From: Inhella sp.
GTDB lineage: Bacteria; Pseudomonadota; Gammaproteobacteria; Burkholderiales; Burkholderiaceae_C
Direction of reading: 5' to 3'
Assembly (NCBI RefSeq): GCF_027532025.1
Contig: NZ_JAPZSY010000107.1
Span: 26,156 to 90,155 of the forward strand
Length of the DNA stretch: 64,000 nt
The notes under the pieces are model-generated. The model searched no databases and was not told where the DNA came from. It saw only the letters and a program-made list of their open reading frames with translations. The translations under genes and the position numbers were made by a program. This document shows, in pieces, positions 44,199-55,066 of the stretch (position 1 is the stretch's first letter; the number at the start of each line of letters is the position of its first letter).

Positions 44199-45002
44199 TC
44201 AGGCGCCACCGTCCTCGAACCGACGCGCGCCGTAAGCCAAGGCCTCGCGCGACTGCGGGAACTCACGAACCAGGCGCTCGCCCCATTCGGTGGCACCCGC
44301 TGCGTTGCCGCGACGGTGCTCGATGCGCGCCGCCAGCCAGAGCGACTGGGCGTTGGCGGTTTCCGCCTGGGCGTTGACGCGCGCGACATAAAACTGAGCG
44401 CGGTCGAGCTGCCCCAAGCGCAACAAAACCTCCGCGAGATTGAACGCGATGGCCGGGTTGCCGGGATCGAGTTCGAAGCCCCGCTGCAAGCTGCGCTCAG
44501 CGTCGGCCCACTGCGAGCCCATGGCCTCGCAAACCCCTTTGGCCAGCCAAGTGCGCGCAGGCGCCCGGTTCTGCGGTTGAGCCAGCCCCTCGTTGAACGC
44601 GGCCTGAGCCGCCGTCATCCGACCCCGTTGACAAAAAAACCACCCTTGGTTGTGCAGGGTGTCGGGGTCTCGGGGGTACAGCGACAACGCCCGGCGAAAA
44701 CCCTCGTCAGCGGCATCGGTCTCTCCCATAGCGGCCAGCACCAAGGCACGCAGGTTCAGCCCCTCGCGAGAATCGGGACGGAGGGAGAGCGCTTGCTTGA
44801 CCTCATCCAAGGCCACGGCGTGTTGCCCCCGCGCCAAGTAGCCCGCCGCCAACTCCAGTCGCATGGCCGCGCGCCGGTCCAGCTCCGAGCTGTCCACCTC
44901 GGTCTTCGGCACGCTCGGGTTCACGCCACCGGTTTGCACGCAAGCCACCAACATTGGCGCCAACAGAACGGGCAACAACACCAAACGCCAGCGTGGATTC
45001 AT
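44199..45002 (-). CDS. pilW: Type IV pilus biogenesis lipoprotein PilW/PilF (TPR)
   Basis: Outer-membrane pilotin for the PilQ secretin. 267 residues: lipobox LVAC, then six TPR-like repeats (RLELAAGYLARGQHAVALDE, LNLRALVLAAMGETDAADEG, NQGWFFCQRGRMTAAQAAF). GGAGAG before the ATG. It lies between rlmN and rodZ, the standard place for pilW in betaproteobacteria. Confidence 0.92.
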   Translation of the reverse strand: MNPRWRLVLLPVLLAPMLVACVQTGGVNPSVPKTEVDSSELDRRAAMRLELAAGYLARGQHAVALDEVKQALSLRPDSREGLNLRALVLAAMGETDAADEGFRRALSLYPRDPDTLHNQGWFFCQRGRMTAAQAAFNEGLAQPQNRAPARTWLAKGVCEAMGSQWADAERSLQRGFELDPGNPAIAFNLAEVLLRLGQLDRAQFYVARVNAQAETANAQSLWLAARIEHRRGNAAGATEWGERLVREFPQSREALAYGARRFEDGGA

Positions 45003-45049
45003 GGGGCTCTCCTCGGTCTTCCAGGGTTCGAACGGGGGCGCAGTGTCGG

Positions 45050-46177
45050 TCAGGAACCAGCCCGCTGAGGCCGATGCAAGACGATGGGCGCACGGGTCAT
45101 GCGCTGACTGGCGTTCGTGCGGTCCTGCACCTCGCCCGCCAACTGTCCACAAGCCGCGTCGATGTCGTCGCCTCGCGTCTTGCGCACCGTGGTCACGATG
45201 CCGGCCTGGATCAATACCTCGGCAAACGCCTGCACCCGCTCGCGCGGGCTGCACGTCAATCCGCTGGCCGGGAAGGGGTTGAATGGGATGAGGTTGATCT
45301 TGCAAGGCACCTTGCCTTTGAGCAATCGCACGAGTTCGCGCGCCTGCTCCACGCTGTCGTTCACTCCGTCGAGCATGCAGTATTCGAAGGTGATGAAGTC
45401 GCGAGGCGCGGCGGCCAAATAGGCACGACAAGCGTCAAGCAACTCGGCAATCGGGTACTTGCGGTTGAGCGGCACCAAAGGATCGCGCAACAGGTCGCTC
45501 GGCGCGTGAAGGGACACCGCCAAGGCCACGGGGCAATCCTGCTGCAGGCGCTCGATCATGGGCACCACACCGCTGGTCGACACGGTCACGCGCCGGCGCG
45601 ACAAGCCGTAAGCGTGGTCATCCAAAAAGGTCTTCAGGGCGGGCACCAGGGCGCTGTAGTTCTGCAAGGGCTCGCCCATGCCCATCATCACGATGTTGGA
45701 AATGACCCGCTCGTCACGCTGGCGCTCGCGCCGCAATTGATGCTCGGCGAACCACAACTGCGCCACGATCTCGGCCGTGCTCAGGTTGCGGCTGAAGCCT
45801 TGGTGGCCGGTCGAGCAAAAGCGGCAGCCGACAGCGCATCCGGCTTGCGAGCTGATGCACAGCGTGGCCCGGTCGTCCTCGGGGATGAAGACGGCCTCCA
45901 CGGCATCGCCCGCGCCCACATCGAACAACCATTTGATGGTGCCGTCGGCCGAGCGCTGCTCGGTCAAGACGCGAAGGGCTTCGACCTTGGCGCAGCCCGC
46001 AAGCTTGTCCCGCAAGGACTTGGCCAGGTCGGTCATCAGGCCGAAGTCGGCCACGCCACGCTGGTGGATCCAGCGGTACAACTGGATGGCGCGAAATCGC
46101 TTCTCGCCCAGTTGCTGGCAAAACGCCACCAGACCGTCGAGGTCGAACCCGAGCAGGTTGGTGGCGTTGTCGGTCAC
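45050..46177 (-). CDS. rlmN: Dual-specificity RNA methyltransferase RlmN
   Basis: Radical-SAM enzyme that methylates A2503 of 23S rRNA and A37 of tRNAs. 375 residues. The cluster motif is [20 protein letters not shown] (CxxxCxxC). GMGEPLQNY follows, and the C-terminal catalytic Cys is in [12 protein letters not shown]. 12 bases after ndk. Confidence 0.97.
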   Translation of the reverse strand: MTDNATNLLGFDLDGLVAFCQQLGEKRFRAIQLYRWIHQRGVADFGLMTDLAKSLRDKLAGCAKVEALRVLTEQRSADGTIKWLFDVGAGDAVEAVFIPEDDRATLCISSQAGCAVGCRFCSTGHQGFSRNLSTAEIVAQLWFAEHQLRRERQRDERVISNIVMMGMGEPLQNYSALVPALKTFLDDHAYGLSRRRVTVSTSGVVPMIERLQQDCPVALAVSLHAPSDLLRDPLVPLNRKYPIAELLDACRAYLAAAPRDFITFEYCMLDGVNDSVEQARELVRLLKGKVPCKINLIPFNPFPASGLTCSPRERVQAFAEVLIQAGIVTTVRKTRGDDIDAACGQLAGEVQDRTNASQRMTRAPIVLHRPQRAGS

Positions 46178-46189
46178 GTCAAACGCAGG

Positions 46190-46615
46190 TCAGCGAGCGT
46201 AGACGTTCATGCCGGGGAAGAAGAACGCCACTTCCACAGCAGCGGTTTCCGGGGCGTCCGAGCCGTGCACGGCATTGGCGTCGATGCTGTCGGCGAAGTC
46301 GGCGCGGATGGTGCCTTTCTCGGCCTTCTTCGGGTCGGTCGCGCCCATCAGCTCACGGTTCTTGGCGATGGCGTTGTCGCCTTCGAGCACTTGGATCATG
46401 ACCGGGCCAGAAATCATGAAGCTCACCAGGTCGTTGAAGAACGGGCGAGCCTTGTGAACAGCGTAGAACTGCTCGGCCTCGGCGCGGGAGAGGTGCACCA
46501 GCTTGGCGGCGGCAATCTTCAAGCCAGCGTTCTCGAAGCGGGTGTAGATCTGACCGATCACGTTCTTGGCAACGGCATCGGGTTTGATGATGGACAGGGT
46601 GCGCTCGAGCGCCAT
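46190..46615 (-). CDS. ndk: Nucleoside diphosphate kinase
   Basis: 141 residues, family length. [13 protein letters not shown] at the N-terminus, [16 protein letters not shown], and the phospho-His in [14 protein letters not shown]. Equalises NTP pools. GGAGA precedes the ATG. First gene of the long ndk-to-hflC block; a promoter candidate lies 55-60 bases upstream. Confidence 0.98.
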   Translation of the reverse strand: MALERTLSIIKPDAVAKNVIGQIYTRFENAGLKIAAAKLVHLSRAEAEQFYAVHKARPFFNDLVSFMISGPVMIQVLEGDNAIAKNRELMGATDPKKAEKGTIRADFADSIDANAVHGSDAPETAAVEVAFFFPGMNVYAR

Positions 46616-46669
46616 GAGAGTTCTCCTAGATGACACCCGCCGCGTGAAGGCCGGCAGGCAAAGCCCGTG

Positions 46670-46675
46670 ATTGTA
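46670..46675 (-). promoter_or_regulatory. Candidate -10 box for the ndk block
   Basis: TACAAT on the minus strand, placing a start site about 48 bases before ndk. The -35 position falls inside the GC hairpin at 46683-46700, so a -35 match is weak. Confidence 0.4.
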
Positions 46676-46682
46676 GGGGCCG

Positions 46683-46700
46683 CCCCGGGTTTCCCCGGGG
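46683..46700 (-). terminator. GC-rich hairpin between rluB and ndk
   Basis: Perfect 7-bp stem CCCCGGG/CCCGGGG with a GAAA tetraloop on the minus strand, 20 bases after the rluB stop. No T run follows, so it is a weak or partial terminator, or a 3' end stabiliser. Confidence 0.45.
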
Positions 46701-46720
46701 AATTGGGCCCATCGGCTGTA

Positions 46721-48433
46721 TCAGCGACGGCGCTTGCCGCCCCGCCCACCACCACCCCCACCGCCGCCGCCGCCACCGCCGCCACCGCGACGCAAGAAGC
46801 TGTCGGCGCCGATGTAACCGATGGAGGTTTGCAGCGGATCGGGCTCGCGCGGCCCGCCCCCCTGACGCTGCTGCTCGCGGCGTGCCAGGGGGGAGTTGGC
46901 GCCATGGCCAAACCCAGCGGGGATGCCGCGCCCCTTGTTCTTGGCGAAGCGGCGATCGAAAGTCTGCTCCAGCGGGTTGATGTCCCGCGGCATGTAATCG
47001 TCGTCCTCGTCGATGCTGGGGCGCGGGCCTTGCGGCGCCCGCTCGGCACGCGGCGGCCGCTCGTCCCGCGGCGGGCGAGCGCCCTCGGGCTTCGGGCCGC
47101 GGTTCTTGTCCTTCAGCGGCCCACGTTCGCCAGCTTTGGCATCGCGAGGTCCGCGATCGTTCTGGGCATCGCGAGCGCCGCCTTGTTGGGGCGCGGCCAA
47201 GCGCCGGATTTGCTTGACGTCCCAGCCCGAGAGCTCGACCCACACGCCCCGCTTGAGCCCGAGAGGCAGCACGAGGTTGCCGTAGCGCACGCGAATCAGC
47301 CGACTGACCGTCAGGCCCACGGCGTCGAACAGCTTGCGCACCTCGCGGTTGCGGCCTTCGGTGATGACCACGCGGTACCAGCGGTTGACCCCTTCACCAC
47401 CGGCGGCCTCGATGCTTTTGAACGCGGCCGTCTGGCCGTCGATGTCCACGCCGGCGAGCAACTTGTCGCGCTGCTCGTCTTCGAGCGTGCCCAACGTCCG
47501 CACCGCGTACTCACGCTCCACGCCAAAGCGCGGGTGCATCAATTGGTTGGCCAAATCGCCACTGTTGGTGAACAGCAGCAAGCCTTCGGTGTTGATGTCC
47601 AAGCGCCCGACCGACAGCCACTTGCCCATGGGCAGCTTGGGTAGCGATCGGAAGACCGTCGGGCGGCCTTCGGGGTCGTTGAAAGTGACGATCTCACCCA
47701 CCGGCTTGTGATACGCCAAGATGCGAGGCAAAGGCGGCGAGATCCGCACCTTGACTGGTTTCCCGTTGACAGCGATGCGGTCCCCATGCACCACGCGCTG
47801 GCCGATGTGGGCCGGTTGGCCGTTGACCTCGACCTTGCCATCGGCAATCCAGGCTTCGATGTCGCGCCGCGAACCGACCCCTGACTGGGCCAGCACCTTC
47901 TGCAACTTCGGCGCATCCGGCTCGGGCGCGAGCACGCGCCGCTCGGCCTCGGGTGCTGCGACCTCCGCTTCGCTCTCGGCGGCGACGGCCTCGGGCTCGG
48001 CCAACAGATCTTGGAGTCGGGATGCCAGGGCTTCGGCCGCTTGGTCGGCGGCCAACACGAGGCTGGGCTCGCGAGAAGGACGATCCACGCCATCCTCGCT
48101 GGTTTCGTTGGGCTCGCTGGCCGCCCCGGCCTCTGGGGCTTCGGCATGCGTCACCTCGGGGCTGACCAGCGGTGCTGCGGCTTCGGTTGGCGCGGGCTCG
48201 GCGTCCGCCGCAGCCAGCACCGGCTCATCGGCGGCCGTGACCTCTGCCTTGGGCTTGCGTGGTGCGCGCTTGCGCGGGGCGGGCGACGCCACCGCTTCAG
48301 TGGCTTGCGCTTCGGCCACCGGCGCCTCGGCCACCCCCACGGCCGCTTCGGCGACCTTGCGCGGGCGACGCTTGGGCTTGGGCGACTCCGTCGGCTCGGC
48401 GGCGGGAGGGGTCGGCAAGGTGTCGTCAATCAT
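46721..48433 (-). CDS. rluB: 23S rRNA pseudouridine synthase RluB with long low-complexity tails
   Basis: Makes pseudouridine 2605 in 23S rRNA. 570 residues, about twice the catalytic core. Residues 1 to about 190 are Ala/Pro/Glu-rich. The S4 domain follows (KLQKVLAQSGVGSRRDIEAW), then the synthase domain with catalytic Asp in VGRLDINTEGLLLFTNSGDL and ITEGRNREVRKLF. The last about 170 residues are Arg/Gly/Pro-rich and end in a run of 15 glycines before RGGKRRR, a likely RNA-binding tail. Start overlaps the scpB stop by four bases. Confidence 0.93.
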   Translation of the reverse strand: MIDDTLPTPPAAEPTESPKPKRRPRKVAEAAVGVAEAPVAEAQATEAVASPAPRKRAPRKPKAEVTAADEPVLAAADAEPAPTEAAAPLVSPEVTHAEAPEAGAASEPNETSEDGVDRPSREPSLVLAADQAAEALASRLQDLLAEPEAVAAESEAEVAAPEAERRVLAPEPDAPKLQKVLAQSGVGSRRDIEAWIADGKVEVNGQPAHIGQRVVHGDRIAVNGKPVKVRISPPLPRILAYHKPVGEIVTFNDPEGRPTVFRSLPKLPMGKWLSVGRLDINTEGLLLFTNSGDLANQLMHPRFGVEREYAVRTLGTLEDEQRDKLLAGVDIDGQTAAFKSIEAAGGEGVNRWYRVVITEGRNREVRKLFDAVGLTVSRLIRVRYGNLVLPLGLKRGVWVELSGWDVKQIRRLAAPQQGGARDAQNDRGPRDAKAGERGPLKDKNRGPKPEGARPPRDERPPRAERAPQGPRPSIDEDDDYMPRDINPLEQTFDRRFAKNKGRGIPAGFGHGANSPLARREQQRQGGGPREPDPLQTSIGYIGADSFLRRGGGGGGGGGGGGGGRGGKRRR

Positions 48434-49140
48434 GAATGGCTCGGTTCTTGGGGAAGGGCTTCAGGGGGTTGGGAAAAGGCTTCGGCGGCCTCAGGGCCAT
48501 CGGCTGCAGGGGACGGAGGGGCCCCTTCGGCGCACGCGCTGGAGTCCTCCGCCTGCGCCAGCAAGTCGTCATCGACCAGCGGCAACGCCGTCTGCGCGGG
48601 CAATTCCGGCAGAAGCGGCGTGCCATCGGGCGCCGACAGCGGCGGCAGGGCGGACAAGCCGGGCAGGCCGAGGTCGTCCAAAAACTGGCGCGTGGTCGCG
48701 TACAGCGCCGGACGCCCAGGGGCGTCGCGATGTCCGATGCAGTCGATCCAACCCCGATCCTCCAGCTGCTTGATGATGGGCGAGCCCACCGCCACGCCGC
48801 GGATGTCTTCGATGTCGCCCCGCGTCACCGGCTGCCGGTAGGCGATCACCGCCAAGGTCTCCATCACCGCGCGCGAGTAGCGCTGAGGGCGCTCCGTGTG
48901 CAGCGCCTCCAGGTGCGGGCGCACCGCCGGCGCGGTGGCAAACCGCCAGCCTGCCGCGGTCTCGGTCAGCAACAAGCTGCCTCGGGCAGCCCAATCGGCC
49001 ACCAAGGCATCGAGAGCGGCCTTCAGGGCTTCTTTGCTGCATTGCTCGCCCAACAAAGCGTGCAACTCGCGAAAACCCAACGGGCGCTGGGCGGTCAGCA
49101 GTGCCGCTTCGACGATGACTTTGGCATCGACTTCTTGCAT
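48430..49140 (-). CDS. scpB: Segregation and condensation protein ScpB
   Basis: Winged-helix kleisin partner of SMC. 236 residues. KVIVEAALLTAQRPLGFREL at the N-terminus, YSRAVMETLAVIAYRQPVTR, DIEDIRGVAVGSPIIKQLED, GRPALYATTRQFLDDLGLPG. The C-terminal about 60 residues are acidic and Pro-rich. scpA is not adjacent in the window. A 214-bp gap upstream (49141-49354) shows no gene; a TACACT element near 49341 is a weak promoter candidate. Confidence 0.93.
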   Translation of the reverse strand: MQEVDAKVIVEAALLTAQRPLGFRELHALLGEQCSKEALKAALDALVADWAARGSLLLTETAAGWRFATAPAVRPHLEALHTERPQRYSRAVMETLAVIAYRQPVTRGDIEDIRGVAVGSPIIKQLEDRGWIDCIGHRDAPGRPALYATTRQFLDDLGLPGLSALPPLSAPDGTPLLPELPAQTALPLVDDDLLAQAEDSSACAEGAPPSPAADGPEAAEAFSQPPEALPQEPSHS

Positions 49141-49354
49141 CCGTTCGACGATCGTGTGAGGCCGCGAGGGCCGCTGGAAGCCGATGGCCTGAACCCGGGA
49201 AGCGGTCGAGGCACGGCGATCATGGGCGGGGTTCGGACCCCGTTCGCTCCAAGGGCGCTTCGCGATCGAAGGGCGCCCGCGAGACTCGGCGGGCGGCCCA
49301 ACAGCGGCCGGTTCAACGCCAAATGCTTTGTCGCAGTGTAACGCGCCGCCATCG

Positions 49355-50323
49355 TCAGCCTGGCAGGCCGATGTCGAGCGAGTTCCACAAGCGCCGGCAC
49401 GCCTCGGTCATGTCGCTGGGCAACGGGCGCGTCCAGGTCCAAGCCTGCCCAGTGCGTGGGTGACTGAGACTCAAACGCGCTGCATGAAGGGCCTGCCGGT
49501 TCAGACCCAAATCCAACGACCCGCCATACAAGGTGTCCGCCACCAGGGGATGACGGCGGCTGGCGGCGTGGACACGAATCTGGTGGGTTCGGCCCGTGTG
49601 CAGTTGGCAGTGCAGCAGGGTGTGCCGATCGGCAACCGCCAAAGGCGTGAAATCGGTGCGCGCCGGCTTGCCTGCCGCGACCACCGCCATGCGGATGCGC
49701 GAGCGCGGGTCCCGCCCGATGGGCGCATCCACACTGGTCGCTTGCGACCACGCCCCGTGGCACAGCGCCAAGTACTCGCGGCGCACCGACCGCGCCGCCA
49801 AGGCCTCCACCAGCGCGTGATACGCGGCCAGCGTCTTGGCCACCACCATCAGGCCGCTGGTGTCTTTGTCCAAACGGTGCACGATGCCCGCGCGCGGCAG
49901 GGCGGCCGCCCCTGAATGGTGCGCCAGCAAGGCGTTGAGCACGGTGCCCGACCAGTTGCCGGGGGCGGGATGGACAACCCAGCCAGCGGGCTTGTTGAGC
50001 ACCAGGAGATCGTCGTCTTCGTGGACCACGTCCAAAGGCAGGGCCTCGGGGTTGAACGCCATCTCCGAGGCCGGCAACCGCCACTCCACCTCGATGCGCT
50101 GCCCCAGCCGCAAGCGCTTGGCACTCTGCCGGCATGGGCGCCCATCCAGCAACACCGCCCCTTCTTCGATCAACGACTGCACATGCCCGCGCGACAGCGC
50201 CTGGGGCAACTCGCTCAACACCGCATCCAGCCGATGCGTTTGCTGATCGGGCGACACCACCAGCGTGGTCAGCGGCCATTCAATGTCTGTGTCGACCCCA
50301 CCCTCGGGCCCGATGCTTGCCAT
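49355..50323 (-). CDS. rluD: 23S rRNA pseudouridine synthase RluD
   Basis: 322 residues. S4 domain (RLDAVLSELPQALSRGHVQS), then the RluA-type core with LLVLNKPAGWVVHPAPGNW and the catalytic Asp in GIVHRLDKDTSGLMVVAKT, and RTHQIRVHAASRRHPLVADT. Modifies helix 69 of 23S rRNA. Divergent from bamD, a conserved arrangement. Confidence 0.95.
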   Translation of the reverse strand: MASIGPEGGVDTDIEWPLTTLVVSPDQQTHRLDAVLSELPQALSRGHVQSLIEEGAVLLDGRPCRQSAKRLRLGQRIEVEWRLPASEMAFNPEALPLDVVHEDDDLLVLNKPAGWVVHPAPGNWSGTVLNALLAHHSGAAALPRAGIVHRLDKDTSGLMVVAKTLAAYHALVEALAARSVRREYLALCHGAWSQATSVDAPIGRDPRSRIRMAVVAAGKPARTDFTPLAVADRHTLLHCQLHTGRTHQIRVHAASRRHPLVADTLYGGSLDLGLNRQALHAARLSLSHPRTGQAWTWTRPLPSDMTEACRRLWNSLDIGLPG

Positions 50324-50359
50324 CCTGCGTCTGTCTCCCCGGGCCGCAGCCAGCGTTCC

Positions 50360-50365
50360 GATAAA
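50360..50365 (+). promoter_or_regulatory. Candidate -10 box for bamD
   Basis: GATAAA in the rluD/bamD divergent gap, about 48 bases before the chosen bamD start. No strong -35 is visible. Confidence 0.3.
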
Positions 50366-50412
50366 CTGGGCCGGCCACGGCGCTCGTGGTGCCTCTAGCG
50401 AATTTGCTCTTC

Positions 50413-51252
50413 ATGCCGAACCACCGCCCGATGTCCTCCGGCCCCATCCTGAGCCGCGCTGGGCTCCGAACCGCCTCGATGGCGCTGGCCCTGATCGTGA
50501 CGATCGGCGTGACCGGTTGTGCTTCCGGCCCCAAAGACGATCCGAACTCTCAAGCGAGTCTGGACAAATTGTATTCAGAGGCCAAAGACGATCTCTCCGT
50601 GGGCAGCTACGAAGCGGCCATCAAGAAGCTCGAGCGCATCGAGGGCCGCGCTGCCGGAACGCTCCTGGCCCAGCAAGCGATGCTGGAGTTGGCCTGGGCT
50701 CAGTTCCGAAGCGGCGAAAAGGCGCCGGCCATCGCCACGCTAGATCGCTTCATCAAGCTGCACCCCTCCAGCCCGGGCTTCGACTACGCCCTCTACCTCA
50801 AGGGCCTGGTGAATTTCAGTGAAGACACCGGGCTGTTCGGTCGATTGGCGGGGCAAGACATCTCGGAGCGAGACCAACAGGCTTCTCGCGAGGCCCTGGC
50901 GGCGTTCCGCGACTTGGTGGCACGGTTCCCGCAGTCGCGCTATGCCGACGATGCCTTGGTGCGCATCGACTTCATCACGAACATGCTGGCGCGGCACGAG
51001 GTCCACGTCGCCCGCTACTACTACGAGCGAGGGGCCTACCTGGCCGCCATCAACCGCGCCCAAACCGCCATCAGCGAGTACCAGTACGCCCCGGCCACGG
51101 AGGAGGCCCTGTCGCTGATGGTCAAGAGCTACGGCGCACTCAAGATGCCCGAGTTGGAAGCCGACGCGCGCCGTGTGTTGCAAAAGAACTTCCCCAACAG
51201 CGCCCTGCTGGCCGGCAGCAACTCGACCAAACCCTGGTGGAAGTTGTGGTGA
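50413..51252 (+). CDS. bamD: Outer-membrane assembly lipoprotein BamD
   Basis: Essential TPR lipoprotein of the BAM complex. About 279 residues. Signal with lipobox VTGC, then five TPRs: KLYSEAKDDLSVGSYEAAIK, AQQAMLELAWAQFRSGEKAP, LHPSSPGFDYALYLKGLVNF, RDLVARFPQSRYADDALVRI. Start choice is uncertain: ATG at 50413 or 50431, neither with a strong Shine-Dalgarno sequence. The stop overlaps the PP2C gene start (GTGA). Confidence 0.95.
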   Translation: MPNHRPMSSGPILSRAGLRTASMALALIVTIGVTGCASGPKDDPNSQASLDKLYSEAKDDLSVGSYEAAIKKLERIEGRAAGTLLAQQAMLELAWAQFRSGEKAPAIATLDRFIKLHPSSPGFDYALYLKGLVNFSEDTGLFGRLAGQDISERDQQASREALAAFRDLVARFPQSRYADDALVRIDFITNMLARHEVHVARYYYERGAYLAAINRAQTAISEYQYAPATEEALSLMVKSYGALKMPELEADARRVLQKNFPNSALLAGSNSTKPWWKLW

Positions 51253-52052
51253 GCCCAACCCGACCAGGAGACTCCGCACTGCGCTTGCCCCGCGCCCGCA
51301 AGCCCGCGGCACCGCGGCTGGTGGCCGCCACCGGCACGCACCGCGGCGATCGGCTCTACCAGCAGGACCAGGTGTGCGTGATGGCGCACCCTCGCTCGGC
51401 CGGCGCCCTGCTCGCCGTGGTGGCCGATGGCATGGGCGGCAAGAGCGGTGGCCGCAAAGCGGCGGACCAGGTGGTGCTCACCGCACAGCAACTGTTCGAG
51501 CGCTTCAGCCCCCCCGAAGAATCGGGCGAGGAACTCTTGCGGCAGATTTGTAGCGAGTCGCACCTCATGATCAAGCTGACCGCCCTGTCGGCTGAGGAGG
51601 AGCCGCACAGCACGCTGGCCGCCTTCGTGATCGATGCCGAGTTGGACTGCGATTGGCTGCACACCGGGGACAGCCGCATCTACCACTTCCGTCAGGGCGA
51701 GATGGTGCGTCGCACGCTCGATCAGTCTTACGTCCAGCGCTTGATCGACCAGGGGCAACTCACCGAAACCGAGGCGCTCACCCACCCCCAGAGCAACCTG
51801 CTCACGGCCTGCCTGGGCACCGTCCAAGACCCCGAGCCCGTGGTAACGAACATCGGCAAGCTTCAGCCGGGTGACGTGGTGATGTGCTGCAGCGATGGCT
51901 TGTGGCACTACTTCACCGAGCGCGAACTGGCCACGGTCACGTCCACGCTGACACCCAGGGAAGCGGTGGAGTTGTTGATCAACAAAGCGCGGCAGCGCGC
52001 GCAAGGTGCCGGCGACAACTTGTCGATCGCGGCAGTCAAAGTCGAGCTCTAA
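51249..52052 (+). CDS. PP2C-family serine/threonine phosphatase
   Basis: Mn/Mg-dependent protein phosphatase, 267 residues from a GTG that overlaps the bamD stop. Motifs: GTHRGDRLYQQD, VVADGMGGKSGG, LHTGDSRIYHFRQGEM, VMCCSDGLWHYFTE and GAGDNLSIAAVKVEL, covering the metal-binding Asp residues. No signal or membrane segment. No kinase gene is adjacent, so its substrate is unknown. A strong terminator follows. Confidence 0.92.
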   Translation: MSPTRPGDSALRLPRARKPAAPRLVAATGTHRGDRLYQQDQVCVMAHPRSAGALLAVVADGMGGKSGGRKAADQVVLTAQQLFERFSPPEESGEELLRQICSESHLMIKLTALSAEEEPHSTLAAFVIDAELDCDWLHTGDSRIYHFRQGEMVRRTLDQSYVQRLIDQGQLTETEALTHPQSNLLTACLGTVQDPEPVVTNIGKLQPGDVVMCCSDGLWHYFTERELATVTSTLTPREAVELLINKARQRAQGAGDNLSIAAVKVEL

Positions 52053-52064
52053 CGCCACCCCAGG

Positions 52065-52102
52065 AAAAAAGCCCAAGCGACGCGCGTCACTTGGGCTTTT
52101 TT
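52065..52102. terminator. Bidirectional terminator between PP2C and tRNA-Ser
   Basis: AAAAAAGCCCAAG pairs with CTTGGGCTTTTTT around a short loop, with A and T runs on the two sides. It can end the plus-strand bamD-PP2C transcript and the minus-strand tRNA/serS transcript. Confidence 0.85.
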
Positions 52103-52105
52103 GTT

Positions 52106-52196
<91 letters not shown>

Positions 52197-52222
52197 TGAA
52201 AGCAGCGAAGCGCAGCAGTATA

Positions 52223-53566
<1,344 letters not shown>

Positions 53567-53575
53567 TCACGCTCG

Positions 53576-54547
53576 TCACGATCGCACGGCGTTCAACTCG
53601 GCCATGGATTTGTCGCCCAGGCCCAAGGGCAGCGGGAAGCGGGTGTGCTCAACCACACCGGGCAGCTTGCGCACGCTGGTGGCGCCCAACTCGCGCAGCC
53701 GTGCAATGACGGCCTCCACCAACACCTCGGGGGCGGAAGCGCCAGCGGTCAGCCCGACGCGGGGCCGGCCTTCGAACCAGGCCGGCTCCAAGAACTCCGC
53801 ACCGTCGATCATGTACGCCGGGGTGCCCAGACGCTCGGCCAACTCACGCAGGCGGTTGCTGTTGCTGCTGGTCGGGCTGCCCACGACGACGACCACATCG
53901 ACCTGCGGCGCCAGCACCTTGACGGCGTCCTGTCGGTTCTGGGTGGCGTAGCAAATGTCCTGCTGCTTGGGCTCACGCACCTGCGGGAAGCGGCGCCGAA
54001 CGGCATGGAGGATGTCGGCGGCGTCGTCCACGCTCAGCGTGGTTTGTGTCACCACGGCCAGCTTCTCTTGCTGACGCAACTGCACCCGCTCGACATCGGC
54101 CTCGTCTTCCACCAAATGAATGCCCTCGCTGAGCTGGCCCATGGTGCCCTCCACCTCGGGGTGCCCCTTGTGGCCGATCATGATGAACTCATACCCCTCG
54201 CGAGCCAGCTTGGCCACCTCCACATGCACCTTCGTCACCAAGGGACAGGTCGCATCGAAGATTTGAAAGCCGCGGGCATCGGCCTCCTGACGCACGGCTT
54301 GGCTCACGCCGTGGGCGCTGAATACCAAGGTGGCGCCGGGCGGCACGTCGCTGAGCTCCTCGATGAAGATCGCGCCCTTGGCCTTCAGGTCGTTCACCAC
54401 GTAGGTGTTGTGCACGATCTCGTGGCGCACGTAGATGGGCGCGCCGTACTTGATCAGCGCGCGTTCGACGATTTCGATGGCGCGGTCCACCCCCGCACAA
54501 AAGCCGCGTGGCTCGGCCAAGAGGACATCGGTCAGTGGGCTGCTCAT
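53576..54547 (-). CDS. ispH: 4-hydroxy-3-methylbut-2-enyl diphosphate reductase IspH
   Basis: Last enzyme of the MEP isoprenoid pathway. 323 residues. Cluster cysteines are in [26 protein letters not shown] and near [24 protein letters not shown] holds a substrate His. The ATG overlaps the fkpB stop by four bases, the common fkpB-ispH order. Confidence 0.97.
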   Translation of the reverse strand: MSSPLTDVLLAEPRGFCAGVDRAIEIVERALIKYGAPIYVRHEIVHNTYVVNDLKAKGAIFIEELSDVPPGATLVFSAHGVSQAVRQEADARGFQIFDATCPLVTKVHVEVAKLAREGYEFIMIGHKGHPEVEGTMGQLSEGIHLVEDEADVERVQLRQQEKLAVVTQTTLSVDDAADILHAVRRRFPQVREPKQQDICYATQNRQDAVKVLAPQVDVVVVVGSPTSSNSNRLRELAERLGTPAYMIDGAEFLEPAWFEGRPRVGLTAGASAPEVLVEAVIARLRELGATSVRKLPGVVEHTRFPLPLGLGDKSMAELNAVRS

Positions 54548-54996
54548 GACAAGACCCCCATGACTTGCACCTCGAAGCGCAGCGGCACGCCGGCCAAGGG
54601 GTGGTTGAAATCGAACAGCACCCAGTCCTCACCCACCTCGGCAACACGGCCCGCAAAGTGCTGGCCGCCCGCGGGGGTGGGGAAGGTGATGACATCGCCC
54701 ACGGCATACACCTCGTCGGGATCGCCATGCTCGTCCAACAAGCGGCGACTGACGCGCTGCCGCAAGTCGGGGTTGGGGGTGCCAAACGAGGCGTCGGGCG
54801 GCAGCTCAAAGGCCTGATGTGCCCCCTCGCGCAAACCGATCAAGCAAGCCTCGAGGGCCGGCGACAACTCACCGCTTCCCAAGGTCAGGGTGGCGGGCTG
54901 CTGCGTGAAGGTGTCCACCAAAGCGGCGCCGTCGGGCCCGCTGAGGCGGTAATGCAAGGTGAGAAAGTCGCCCGAGGCGATGGGTCGGTCGGTCAT
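54544..54996 (-). CDS. fkpB: FKBP-type peptidyl-prolyl isomerase FkpB (SlpA)
   Basis: 150 residues. [39 protein letters not shown] and the inserted-flap domain ending with [20 protein letters not shown], characteristic of the SlyD/SlpA type. Cytoplasmic proline isomerase and chaperone. The ATG at 54996 gives the family start. Confidence 0.93.
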   Translation of the reverse strand: MTDRPIASGDFLTLHYRLSGPDGAALVDTFTQQPATLTLGSGELSPALEACLIGLREGAHQAFELPPDASFGTPNPDLRQRVSRRLLDEHGDPDEVYAVGDVITFPTPAGGQHFAGRVAEVGEDWVLFDFNHPLAGVPLRFEVQVMGVLS

Positions 54997-55066
54997 GGGG
55001 GATAGGCGGGGGTCGCCCATAGGCACCGGCCAACAAGGCCGAAGGGCGCGATTCTAGAATTTCCGC

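Noticed and set aside
46725..46800. GCC/CCA-rich microsatellite-like stretch, possible repeat element
   Set aside because: It encodes the glycine run at the RluB C-terminus and is explained by coding.
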